Below, in pieces: positions 50,161 to 61,075 of a stretch of 64,000 nucleotides of DNA (the first letter of the stretch is position 1; every line of letters starts with the position of its first letter). The stretch is from the NCBI GenBank assembly GCA_030141605.1, contig JAQGDQ010000102.1, positions 562,440 through 626,439 of the forward strand. The letters are read 5' to 3'. Below the pieces are notes generated by a model. The model saw nothing but the letters and a program-made list of their open reading frames with translations. It was not told where the DNA came from and ran no database searches. A program made the translations under genes and the position numbers. The stretch is from Tubiluchus corallicola (lineage: Eukaryota; Priapulida; Priapulimorpha; Priapulimorphida; Tubiluchidae).

Positions 50161-51104
50161 TTTTTGGAATATATTTTAAAATTTCCCTTTCTTCTCCTTT
50201 AACTTTCTCTACTAATTTCTCTACTTTCTTTAATTTTTCTTTCTTCTACTAATTTTTGTAAATCTGGGCCTATACTCTGATCTTGTGAACGAATCTGAAT
50301 TTAAAATAAATCTTTAACTCCAAAATAACGCAAAGACAACGATAATCCTTCAAAAATAATATTCAAAAGTGCGTTTTTATATAGCCTATACATGTATGTT
50401 TTTATAGCCTACACCACAAAATGTAAATCTTGTTCAATTACTTGCGTATGGGCGTTATGGAAATGGGTGTAACGCCGTGCACTTCTGCAAAATAAAAAAT
50501 ATATCCGGGTAAACAAATAGAGTTTAAATATTAAAAGTAAATAAACATTCCTAGGCTAGGTCTACATATAGACCTATGAAGATTTTATTTTTTTGTTTTC
50601 GGCAAATAAATCTATGGCGTTAACTTTCAACATCAATATTTTACACTGTTCATTAGCTTTCGAAATCGAATATTTAAGAAATAATAAAGTTTTTATTGTT
50701 TTAGTTGATTTTCTCCATCTAAAGGGGATATTTAGCCTAATTTTGAACTTTTCAGAATAATTTACAGTAGTATAACACCATCTAAAAATTAAAACAGTCG
50801 CTATTGCAAAAAACAAACTTTTATATAAAATTTCATATAGAATAAAAATGGTATAGATTTTGAATTAATAAGGGAAATCTTTGATAAGAACGTGAAACAA
50901 TTACACAGACTAAGTACAAAATCATAGCCGAAAACTTAAAAAAATAAGATAATAAAAAATTAGGTTAATACTTTTATATAATAATTAAACGTGCGATACT
51001 TCAATTATTAAAAAGTTACTTGTATAAGTATTTTTTTATTTCTTAACTATTACTTATTACAATTTTGATATAATCTCATAATCTTAAAAGTAGTATTGAA
51101 TCCT
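50161..51104. other. AT-rich spacer
   Basis: No supported gene. Confidence 0.35.
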
Positions 51105-51455
51105 TATAGCTGGTTTTTCACAAGCGAAGGTTTATCAAAATACGAAATTTCTTTTCTAAAATTAATGCACAATAATTATAAAAAAATACAGGCTTTTTCA
51201 TAAAAAACATAAACATCGTATTGTGTATAGAAGATACACTGCAATAGAAACGTTGGTATGTTGAAATACGTTGAGCAAATTGCAAAGAATTGTTACAATA
51301 CATGGACTCCTGCTTTATGACGTCACAATGACGCAAAAATGCAAATACAGTCTAACAACTTCAACGTTTCTATTACGTAATTGATTTTCGTGAACTCCAT
51401 TATAAACATAATATTGCAGTATGTTTTTTCATGCTGTTTTTCTGAACACCCTGTA
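51105..51455. mobile_element. MITE, longer copy of the 54167 family
   Basis: Right end, read inward, TACAGGGTGTTCAGAAAAAC; left end TATAGCTGGTTTTTCACAAG is weaker. The interior shares GCTTTATGACGTCACAATGA with GCATTATGACATCATAATGA in the copy at 54167-54353. TA at both borders. Confidence 0.5.
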
Positions 51456-51504
51456 CATATACGTCTTCGGGCGTTAACTGTAGTAGGCAGAGCAGGATTG
51501 TGAC

Positions 51505-51790
51505 GTTTTGGGGCCTCCAGGCTAGTGAAATTAAGGGCGCCCCCTTCAAAACGGAACCACTTTCTAACTCATCCGAACAAGTTTTGAATATTTTCTACTC
51601 GCGATATATTTCAGCGACATTTACGCAGGTTGAAGTAAACGTATTGCAAATTATTTACTTTTGTTTGTCAACAAAAACGTTCTTTTTAGGAAATACCACT
51701 ATTTTATTATTCATTGCAAACCGAATTAGCACATATTTCAACACAACCGTTGTGAAAAAAAAGTTACCAAATGTTGCCAAAGCTTGAAGG
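51505..51790 (+). repeat. Dispersed repeat with GGGCGCCCCC head, copy 1
   Basis: Colinear with 60788-61075: GGCGCCCCCT near the start, TTTTGAATATTTT, TTTCAGCGACATTTAC, TTTGTTTGTCAA-AAAAA, TTGCAAACC-AATTAGC and GTTACCAAA-CAAAGCTTGA at the end. Confidence 0.75.
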
Positions 51791-51794
51791 CCTT

Positions 51795-52470
51795 TAGTTT
51801 AAACATAATTTATTTAGGATTGGATCAGACAGTTTGAACAACATGATTTAGGATCCTCACCACAACAGACTTCATACACTATTTACAAGAACATTTACAG
51901 TAAGAAGAGACTATAACTACACAAGCTGACAAGTTTTACTACAAGAATACATTAGACATTAGTAGAAAATGACGGTTAGAAAATATTAATGTACGATTAT
52001 TTAAGACTGATGCATTTTATATCAGATATAAACTACTGGAAGCGTTTAGTACGTAATATAAAGTCATGTATACATTGGAATAAGTTAGCAACATAGTTAA
52101 ATTCATCTTTTCCGAATAATAACAACTTCAATAGATCATTATTTCCCAAGGCAGCTATATTAAGGTTTTCGGGCAGAAGTATTTCATTTAATTTATCAAA
52201 CATAACAACCCTAGCTAGTTGATACAATGGGCAGTTCAACAAAAAGTGTTCAACAGACTCAAATCGAAATCCACAGTTACAATTCGGCAATATTGGATGA
52301 CCGTTATTATCTTTGCAGCCTTTAGAGAAAAGGTCGTAGTTTAGCTGAGAAAATCCGATTCTCATGTGCGTATGATGCACTGATATTGGAGGTTTACCAA
52401 ATGAAAAATGTTTCTTACGCAACGAAAAGACAAAAGACTTGAAGGTCTTTCGGCTGCAGAATTTACTAGG
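51795..52470 (-). pseudogene. 5'-truncated LINE with zinc-binding C-terminal region
   Basis: Minus-strand frame from about 52460 to 52033: KTFKSFVFSLRKKHFSFGKP, HTHMRIGFSQLNYDLF, then CNCGFRFESVEHFLLNCPLY (C-x-C with H-x4-C) and a tail shared almost word for word with the insertion at 29961. The RT domain is missing. 3' UTR runs to about 51795 and is about 35 bases longer at its end than the other copy. Confidence 0.82.
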
Positions 52471-53414
52471 TAAAGGATAATCGACTTTGGAGTAGACTTC
52501 TACAGACAGGAGTCAAGCAAAATATTATAGGCTCAAACTACCAGAACTACCTCTTAATCAAACGATTCCACGTACCCAGTTAAAACCGTATACAATTATT
52601 GAAAACCGCTATAATAAATTAATATAATCATATGCCTTACCTATAGAAGTTCTAGTTGGCAAATTCAGCAAAAGAATCTAAGAAAATTTATTTACAATTT
52701 GAGAAAAAAAAACAAACAACGTACTTAGCAAATAAACATGAGTTTTCACACGAAATTTTGACACCAAACAACAATGCACCTAGCGGTTATCTAACAAACT
52801 AAACCAAACAAAACCCACACTAATTACCGTTAAACAACCAAGCAAACCCGCTAAACGACGTCATTTGGGCTGTTTAAAAAAACTTAAGCGCAAAAATTGA
52901 TCATTTAAAAGCGCTAAGTGGTCATCCATCATCAGGCGGGTAAGGATATAGTAAAAGCCATCAGAGAGAAACGCCAAACAGCAAAAAGCTGGTCTTTCAA
53001 AACACTTGGTGACAAATATGGTGTCAGTTTTCAGCCGTACAGAAAAAATGCGTTGAAAAATAAGCGACTTGCGATAATTAAATACGCCGAGTACAAAAAC
53101 ACGTCGTCCGGTGCCTTAGGCATGGTTCACATTCAACTCGAACAGCTAGACTCGGCGGCTGTCGGTATTACTCTGCGACAGTGTGCACACTGCGACTCAA
53201 GGAGCGTTTAAACTAGAAGATTTTGACTGCGTTCACACTGTGACATAAGAATGTTACAGTAGCTTTGCTACTACAACTCTCTAAGACTGCATTCACACCA
53301 CTCTGATTTAAAAATACTAAATTTGAAAACTCTTCCGTACGCTTTAAGTACATTCCCACAGTTTCTTAGAGAAAGACTGGACCCAATCTAAAACAATCTA
53401 TTCTGTGAAATATT
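52471..53414. other. Spacer
   Basis: A 97-codon open frame at 52918-53211 (IREKRQTAKSWSFKTLGDKY) has no family I can name; it could be the relic of a transposon-encoded helix-turn-helix protein but that is a guess. Confidence 0.3.
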
Positions 53415-53986
53415 AAAAGGTACATATTATTTTTTCAAGCATGACTTACGTGAAAGAACGATTACAACAGAAACGTAGTCATTTTTTTCGTTCGTGCAGC
53501 CAGTTCTTCGCTATTACATGCATTTCGCTATTTGGTAGTTAGACGGGCACTAGCGCCTACATCTCGGAAACGTGCTGCACAAAAAATGAGGTGCCGTACA
53601 TCTGAGTTCAGAGGTGTTCAGTTGTGACATAGTGCATACGTTCCAGAGACCATGCGTGAGCGGTAAACTTAAAATTTGAATTTTAAACTTAAAATTTGCT
53701 GAGCTTTTGTAAGTCTCGTGTTTGTGCTACTGAATATTGTACAAGTAGTACTTCGCTTTCGCAAGCACGTTCGACTCGCTCATAAAATGTTTGAGCTAGC
53801 GTTTCGCAATCACTAGCTAGGCTTGCCCGCCATTAATTAAGGTTTTAACCTGTTTAATTAATCTAACCTGTTTAACTAATTTAATTATCAGAAAAGAATT
53901 GGCATTTTTATGTGTGCTAAAATGAATACTTTTTACGGTACTTCAAAGTGGGATAGGATATGAAAAATCATCCTGTTTTCCTTTAA
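53415..53986. mobile_element. TTAA-type MITE copy B, longest
   Basis: Right end ATCATCCTGTTTTCCTTTAA with TTAA at 53983-53986. Left part (TTTTTTCAAGCATGACTTACGTGAAAGAACG) matches the right part of copy D inverted; the remainder matches copies A and C. No coding frame. About 570 bp. Confidence 0.72.
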
Positions 53987-54166
53987 AACGTGGGTAGATT
54001 CAAAGTCTTGTCATCCTACGATCTTATTCAAGCAGTTATAAAAACTTAATTTAACTTAACGTAACGCAAAGCATTCTTCACGCAATAATATTAGTTGGTT
54101 AGAAAAGTATAGCTGCTTTTCTGTCGCAATTAAATTGTATAACTAAAATAATTGAAAAAACTGTAG

Positions 54167-54353
54167 TACAGGGTTCAGAAGGAACAGTGGTGTAAAAATA
54201 TTTTGAAATACCATGGTCAAGTCACAATGAAATATTACTACGAGCTGCTGCATTATGACATCATAATGACGTAACATTCGAATACTATATAACTTGGTTT
54301 TTGTACTTCAAATGTAAACGTCTAAGCATACGTTTCTTTTGGAACAGCCTATA
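54167..54353. mobile_element. 187-bp MITE with TA borders
   Basis: Left end TACAGGGTTCAGAAGGAACA and right end, read inward, TATAGGCTGTTCCAAAAGAA form an imperfect inverted repeat. Shares an internal TATGACATCATAATGACGTAA-type stretch with 51105-51455. Confidence 0.6.
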
Positions 54354-57300
54354 CGTTTCACAAAATGTAAATTCGTACGTAAAAACAACTTAAAATGAAA
54401 TTTATTTATGAACATTTCATCCTGTGACGTCAGAAAATATATAGTCGCACGTAGATTTTGCGAAAATTTCCTATTTCTGGCCAAAACCCTGTTCTGACTA
54501 AGTGAACAGTCAGATACTCAGAATTCAAGACCAGATTTTTCTTAGTTTCCCTTGACACAGGAAACCACAGTCGTTCCAGAACTGAGCGGAAATGACGTTA
54601 TTTACAATCATTAACTTTGTTCAGAAAAACATGTTTGGCTAAAATATTTTGATTATATTTTAAACATATATATTTTCTTTAATAATTTTCTTGTTTGTAA
54701 CATTGTGGTTAATCTATACAATTTACGTTTTTTTTACTTTTCATTATGCTTTTGCCTCCAACATTTGGATACTTTTATTTATAAATTAACTTTAATTCAC
54801 TAATATTGTTCGCGCAATGACGTCATCACAAAATAGCAAACAAAGCTATGGAAAAAAGGTTTTGCTTGTAGTATGATTACCCATGCACTTTTAATGATTA
54901 CTAGAAAGCTTGTGTGTACGGTCGAGCGATTTTGAACAACAGACGTTAGCTGTAAACAGAATGAACTAAGAAAGACACCCACAGCAAGATAATGCCGAGT
55001 AAAATTGGCTTCAAAAATATATGCTAAAAAGAAATGTGAAATGTGTTCTAATCAAGGCTAGGGAATTCTTATTAAGATAAGTGTATGAATTTCAAGTCAT
55101 TTTTACAATGTAATCATGATTAGAATGAATGAGAAAGCAACTAAATGCATAACGAGGTAGGTAGGGTAGGAAAGAAGTTACGTAGGTAGGTAAGTAGATA
55201 GGTAACTGTGCAGGTAGGTCAGTAAGTAATTACGTGAGAAAGTGAATGAGATGAGTGAGTAACTTAGTAAGGAAGCCAGCAAGCAAGCAAGACAATAATT
55301 AAGTATAATCGATACGTAAGAACGTCGGCAAATAACTAAGTAAGAAAGAAAGTAAGTAAGTAGGTAGGGCAGTAAGCAATTAAATAAATAAGTAGAACAG
55401 ATATGTAAGTAAATACGTAAATAAGTGAATTAGTGCGTGTGTGTGTGTGTGTGCGTGCGTGCGTGTGTGTGTGTGTGTGCGTGTGACCGAGTGCGTGAGT
55501 GAGTATATGAGTAAGTTAGTGAGTGAGTAAGTAAAAAAGCAAGCAATTGATTACTTAATTATGTAAAAATAAAACTAGAAATACCGATACAGCTCCACTA
55601 TCAAGCTTGTACACTTGCAACCATGACTGCTAAGCTATTACTAACTTACACGAACATTACCTGTGCCATACGCATGAACACTTGCAAGACGCCTTTGCGT
55701 GCAACACAGATAAAAAATCCACGAGAACAAACAAAAATGTGAAACAAACAACACAGAGTAAACAGCTGAACAACCAGCTCTCTGTAGCTATGCAAACTCG
55801 CGAGGTATTTCTTTCCTACAATATTTATTGTGAGAAAACAGGATATCTGTGATAAGAACATCCTAAAGATGACGATTACAGGTAATTTTATTTTACAAGT
55901 CTGCCGTGTTTAGTTTCATTTATATATCGATCTGTCACGTGACAAGTTGGTCCGCTTAAATGCACATAATATAGTCACCAATACAGCCCAGCCCATAAAC
56001 TTCAATAGCAGCTTCAAATGATCTCTAAGATTTGGTCTTTTGTTTATCTATATATTTAATTTTGTTCAAGTTTTATCATCTTCTTCTTTTTTCTTCTTTC
56101 TGCTGCATCATTTTTTCTTGTAATGTAATACCTTGACTTACAAGTTTCTGGATAATTACTACATTTTGTAGGGCGCATTTTGTGACTGTATACGCCTATA
56201 GATAAACTCCAATATTTTATTTCTGAATTTACTAACTTACTGAAGATTCCTCACTATCTTTCTTGTGGCTGTAGAATCCGTGATTCTTTGAATCTCTGCT
56301 GCTTTTGCTATGGGCAGTCTAAAGTCAGTTAATAAACGCATAAATACAGTAAATTACACTCGGTCATAGTAGACAGCGGAGTACGCCATGGGGCAGTGTT
56401 GACACTGCGCTGCTGTGTGACACAAAACAGAAAAATGTCGAACAACAGCTTAAAAAACAGCTAACAGCTTAACGGTGGCGCCTCCACCCAATTTACGTTG
56501 GTCAGTTTACAAAATTTAAACAAGCCGTTTATGTAATAATTTCAGTGGTAGTACGTGGAATTCCCGAGAAGGCCTCAGTTTCCAACAACGGGTGTTTTCC
56601 CGGACCCAACCTGTTGATTATTTTCGAAATTTTGCAGAAAAAGCATCTTAGCGGCGCATGTTGGGGGTCTTGAAAGAATTTATAGCTCTTTGGATAAAAG
56701 GAATAATAGAACTATACGGTGGTGTGAATCTCTTTCGAGGACGCCTCCAACGAGAGGAGCAGTTACGATTTGATTGGAGGTTCCCTTTCAGACGATACTC
56801 GCTTAGAAAAGTGCTGACTCAAAGCCATTTTTCTGACATCATTCTACTGCACTCTGCCTATGACTTTGCTTCAGCAGAAGCTGCTGGCTTTGCGTTAATG
56901 GTGATACCTAACGGACAATTAAACTGCAGGGATAATAAACGAACACTGTGTAGGATGTTCACGCATTATTGATATTTATGAGAAAGATCTTGGGGGGGGG
57001 GGGGCATTGGCTAGTAATTTATTAATAATAAAAGTTTCATCTGTTTTTGTAAAAAACACATTCTTTTAAGACAAGTACAATCTTTATCAGAAACGAGGTC
57101 TTATTAAGATCATGTTGTGCATTTAATGTGCAGATCCGTCTGAAAAATATTTAGGCTTACAATTGAACACTGCAGACCATTTGGAAGTACATTTAATATA
57201 TTAATAATTATTAATTACTTTATTTATATATGAAGAGGGACCACCTATTCAGTAGCTGACTTCCACCGTTATAACAAATTTGTGTCACGGCTCCAGAAGA

Positions 57301-57520
57301 AATTGAATCTAATTGTTCACATAATTATATACATGATACCAACATACAATATAGTACGTACATACAATATACATACAATATATATACAATATATAAATGC
57401 ATTCATGGCTATATTAAATGTACTTTCAAACGGTCTGAAGCGTTCCGTTGCAAGCCTAAAGACTTTTCAAACGGGTGTGCTCATAAAGATCGTGTGTATA
57501 GATTTGAAGCGGTTTGGAAA
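54354..57520. other. Spacer with simple repeats
   Basis: No supported gene. 55140-55540 is a degenerate GTAG/GTAA tetranucleotide tract containing a GT run (about 55436-55484). A G run of 11 lies at 56993-57003. A 104-codon frame at 56658-56972 has no recognisable domain. Confidence 0.45.
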
Positions 57521-57792
57521 GGGAAAACAGTTTTAGTCTAAATTTGTAAAGCCACGCATTTGTAAACTAAATTCAAAACTAGCAAAACAGCTTCAATTAA
57601 AAATTTTATAAAGCCACACATTTGAAAACTAAATACAAAGCAGCAATGCTAAGAAAACAGTTTTAGTCTAAATGTATAAAGTCACGCATTTGCAAATTAA
57701 TTCAAAGTACCTATGCTACTAAGAAAACAGTTGCAGTTCTAAATTTTACAAAGCCACATATTTGTTAAGCTAAATTCAAAGCATCTATACTA
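57521..57792 (+). repeat. Degenerate tandem repeat, four units of about 65 bp
   Basis: Each unit carries GAAAACAG, TCTAAATTT-TAAAGCCAC-CATTTG and CTAAATTCAAAG variants. Confidence 0.8.
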
Positions 57793-58302
57793 CTTTGCAC
57801 AAATATCATTCTACTAAAAAAAATTTCAAATCAAATACTAGGCAACACACCTGTCTGACAAAAACCAACTTTCTCACTTAGGCCGCTCACCTATCAAAGC
57901 TAAGTCTCCTGCGGCCCACTTTCACCTGACGAAAGCTAGGTTTCTAGGCCCCTTTTAGCCTTCATTACACAGAGCACTTATGCATCTAAAGGCATCTTTA
58001 GACGCTAAAAATGACCAGTCCAGTAGCACTTACACACCCCATTCTGTCGTCATGCCAAACTACCCATATTGATTCGCCTTCTATAGTAATTTAGCCAGTT
58101 TTTTCCGATCCGGTAACAATGTGCATAATTACCATTCCGGCTTTTTCAATTACAACTGTAGCTGCTGCGAGGCGAGATCCAAGCGCAATACGGCGCACCG
58201 CGAGGGGGCATGGTCAGTGCTAACCTATTGATCACGTTACCTAGTAGATGTGACCAGTCGTGTACGGGGTTCCATTAACCTCTATCCTAGCTATTAATCA
58301 CC

Positions 58303-58596
58303 ATGGATGTAGCTGAAAACACCATCTCACAAAACGAGAAAAGCAGCAGGGGTATTGTTCATAATTTACCAGCATAGCAACTGCCTCCTCAACAAGATGA
58401 TAAAATATTAAACGCAGAAAACTGGCGCTACCTAGGTGTAGAGAAAACACCATTGGCTATTGATGCCCTTGCTAGTGTGTTTGTGGCTAGCTTTATTGAT
58501 GAGATTTCTTCATATGCGCGTTAGTATTTTTCTAATATCCGAGAGGCTAGTACAAGGTCCAGCGTTATAGCAGAACTATGCAAACAGTGGCTATAA
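58303..58596 (+). pseudogene. Decayed reading frame, unknown family
   Basis: From ATG at 58303 one frame reads MDVAENTISQNEKSSRGIVH, a stop, DDKILNAENWRYLGVEKTPL, AIDALASVFVASFIDEISSY, a stop, YFSNIREASTRSSVIAELCK, QWL and a final stop. The composition of the pieces between the stops looks protein-like rather than random, and they are all in one frame. TCTATCCTAGCTATTAATCA and ACC precede the ATG. I cannot name the family; a transposon protein relic is the simplest reading. Confidence 0.45.
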
Positions 58597-58984
58597 CTGA
58601 TATCGTAATGTAATCTTACTGAAATATCTTCTTCTAAATCAGCGGATTGCAGAGTTCCAGCAATCTATATCAATTGCTACCAATTTCGAACTGTCATCTA
58701 ATAATTTTTCATCGTTATACTTGCATGGCGTTAATTATTAAAGTAATTTAATTTGAAGTTAATTTTTTTCAATGACAATCAAAGCGAAAAAAGTAACGTC
58801 CTATTTCAATGCACTAAACCTGTACTTCATTTAATATCCAAATACAGAACACGTTCTTTGTCTGAAGGAGTTTCTTCAGGGTGAAACTTCTACCTTCCCA
58901 TTTGTAATTCCGTCTTAGTCTGGACGCCAAGTACCTGCCCATTCAATGCACAAGAAAACTCTTTACTTAATTAGCTGCTCTTTC

Positions 58985-59400
58985 TTATTACTTAAGCTAA
59001 AAAACTTGTCTTGAAATTTTGTGTCACCAATATACTGCCTTATTGCACATAGGGCTTGCTTTAACAGTAACGCTGTATAAAACCTGTAAATTTAAACTCC
59101 TGCGATGACCGCTAGGCGCAATCATTTTAACGATAAGTCATTTGAAACAAGTTTAGATAACATTGCGTAAAGTTTGAAAAAATAATCAGCGTATTCGCAG
59201 CACACTCTTCACTAATAAGCAAAAGTATAAATTACTGCCTCTTGTCAAAAAGATTAAAGGTTCGTTTTTGGTGACTCAGTGGTGCACACTGGGAAGATGA
59301 GTCAGCGACATTTTACTAGTTGGCGTAAATTTTCTTTTCTAGTTACAAAAGTCTTTCAAACATGTAATCGTAATGGTGAGTAACATGACGTTGTGTAGAC
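58985..59400 (+). repeat. Dispersed repeat with short conserved reading frame, copy 2
   Basis: Direct relative of 49740-50160. ATG at 59105 with MTARRNHFNDKSFETSLDNI then Ala and a TAA, so the frame is broken here. The shared sequence extends to GTGCACACTGGGAAG and GAGTCAGCGA. Confidence 0.7.
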
Positions 59401-59628
59401 AGCCTTCAGGAACGTACATTAAAATTGCTTTTTCTTCCCCTTGAAGCACCAAAATTTGGAAAAAAAGTTTATAATGCATCGATCGATGATCAATGTATCA
59501 ATGTGTGAAACATATGTCACTACACATATTTAAATTTGACTTAGGTTTATTGATGCCAATCTGTTAAAGCTTAGAATCCTCAAAATCGAAAGCAGCTTAT
59601 AAATAAATCTTACTGAACAGCTTTTTTC

Positions 59629-59744
59629 TTAAAGGAAAACAGGATATTTTTTTCACACAAGTCATTCTTAAAAATATAGTATGTTCGCATTCAATTTTTA
59701 TAAGGCACAGTTATGGTTTAAAATTGTGTCCGGTTTTCCTTTAA
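59629..59744. mobile_element. TTAA-type MITE copy E, internally deleted, both ends intact
   Basis: 116 bp from TTAAAGGAAAACAGGAT to TCCGGTTTTCCTTTAA: TTAA at 59629-59632 and 59741-59744 with matching 15-base inverted ends. The centre matches the right end of copy D. This copy defines both family termini. Confidence 0.8.
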
Positions 59745-60062
59745 CCAATCATGAAAATACAGTATGAACTTCTGTTTCAGTTTCAAACATAATAGGGAAT
59801 CTGTGTACTCGTAAAAACATTTTCGGTTACGTAATATTAACTTGCAAAAACGTTCGAGACTTCACCAACTTGTATATCATTTCACGGTTTTACCAACTGA
59901 TTACTTCAGACCAAACCAAGAAGCACTTGTAGCAATTTAATGAAGCCATGTTAAGTACGCGTGCCTACATCCGCACACGCTTATGGTACGTAAGCAAGAG
60001 CAATACAGCTAATGGACGTTTGCGAAATAAAACCAAATTTTATTATTAATTAACAATTAATA

Positions 60063-60256
60063 ATTTAGAGTTCTACGTGAAACAGATTTTAAATTTTTTC
60101 TATGAGTATATTAGAATTTGACAGGAAATCGTTTTCCAGTAAACAAAAATGTTAAAAAAATTTAGAGTTCTACGTGAAACAGATTTTAAATTTTTTCTAT
60201 GAGTATATTAGAATTTGACAGGAAATCGTTTTCCAGTAAACAAAAATGTTAAAAAA
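60063..60256 (+). repeat. Perfect tandem duplication, 97-bp unit
   Basis: 60063-60159 and 60160-60256 are identical as far as I can read (both start ATTTAGAGTTCTACGTGAAA). Confidence 0.97.
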
Positions 60257-60381
60257 ATACTAGGTCAAGCTTATGAAATTGCAATTCTAAAATTCGTTGT
60301 ACATTGGAATTTTGAAAATGGAATAAATTTTGTAGGATAACATATCATAATTGCAGTATTTACTATTACAAGTACTGTTTA

Positions 60382-60787
60382 TTAAAGGAAGACAGGATGA
60401 TTTTTCTCATATACTACTCCATTTTCAAGTCTGATAGAAAGCATACATTTTAACAGAATTAATACTGCAAAAGCGTTTCCGATAATTGAATAATAGATTG
60501 AAAACTTAATTAACGATGGGCGAGCCCAATTACTGATGACAGTGAAAATTGAAGTACAGTCCTACTGTGAGATATTCAGTGTACTAAAATTCGGCAAGTT
60601 TTAAGATAAAAATTCAAATTTCAAATTTACTGCTGCGCTCACGGATGAGCTGTCGAACGTGTGCAGATCGTTACTGAATTGAGAGGTACAGCACCTGTTT
60701 TTTGTGCAATGTGTTTCCGAAATGCAAGCGCTAGTACCCGTCTAACATGCGAACGGCGAAATGCGTGTAACAGCAGACTACCTTATT
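60382..60787. mobile_element. TTAA-type MITE copy C (one end intact)
   Basis: Starts TTAAAGGAAGACAGGATGAT with TTAA at 60382-60385 and runs inverted relative to copies A and B, then through GGCAAGTTTTAAGATAAAAA to the region shared with copy D. It is cut at about 60787, where the GGGCGCCCCC repeat begins. Confidence 0.75.
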
Positions 60788-61075
60788 GGGCTCTTAAGCT
60801 AATGAAATTATGGCGCCCCCTCAGAGCGAAGAACCCTGTAACTCGCCCGCGCCCGTGTTGAATATTTTTTTTTACTCTGAACATATTTTAGCGACATTTG
60901 CATAGTTTGAAGCGAATTTATTGCAAATTCTTTAAACAAACTAAAATAACTATCTTTTGTTTGTCAATAAAAATATTCTTTAACGAACACCCCCATTTTA
61001 CTATTTTATTGCAAACCAAATTAGCGCAAACGTAGTGATTTTTTTAACAAATGTTACCAAAGCTTGAGAGGCCAG
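60788..61075 (+). repeat. Dispersed repeat with GGGCGCCCCC head, copy 2
   Basis: Colinear with 51505-51790 up to ACCAAAGCTTGA. Directly follows the truncated MITE copy C. Confidence 0.75.

Noticed and set aside
56658-56972. 104-codon open frame
   Set aside because: No motif, no supporting splice signals; length is expected by chance in 35 kb.
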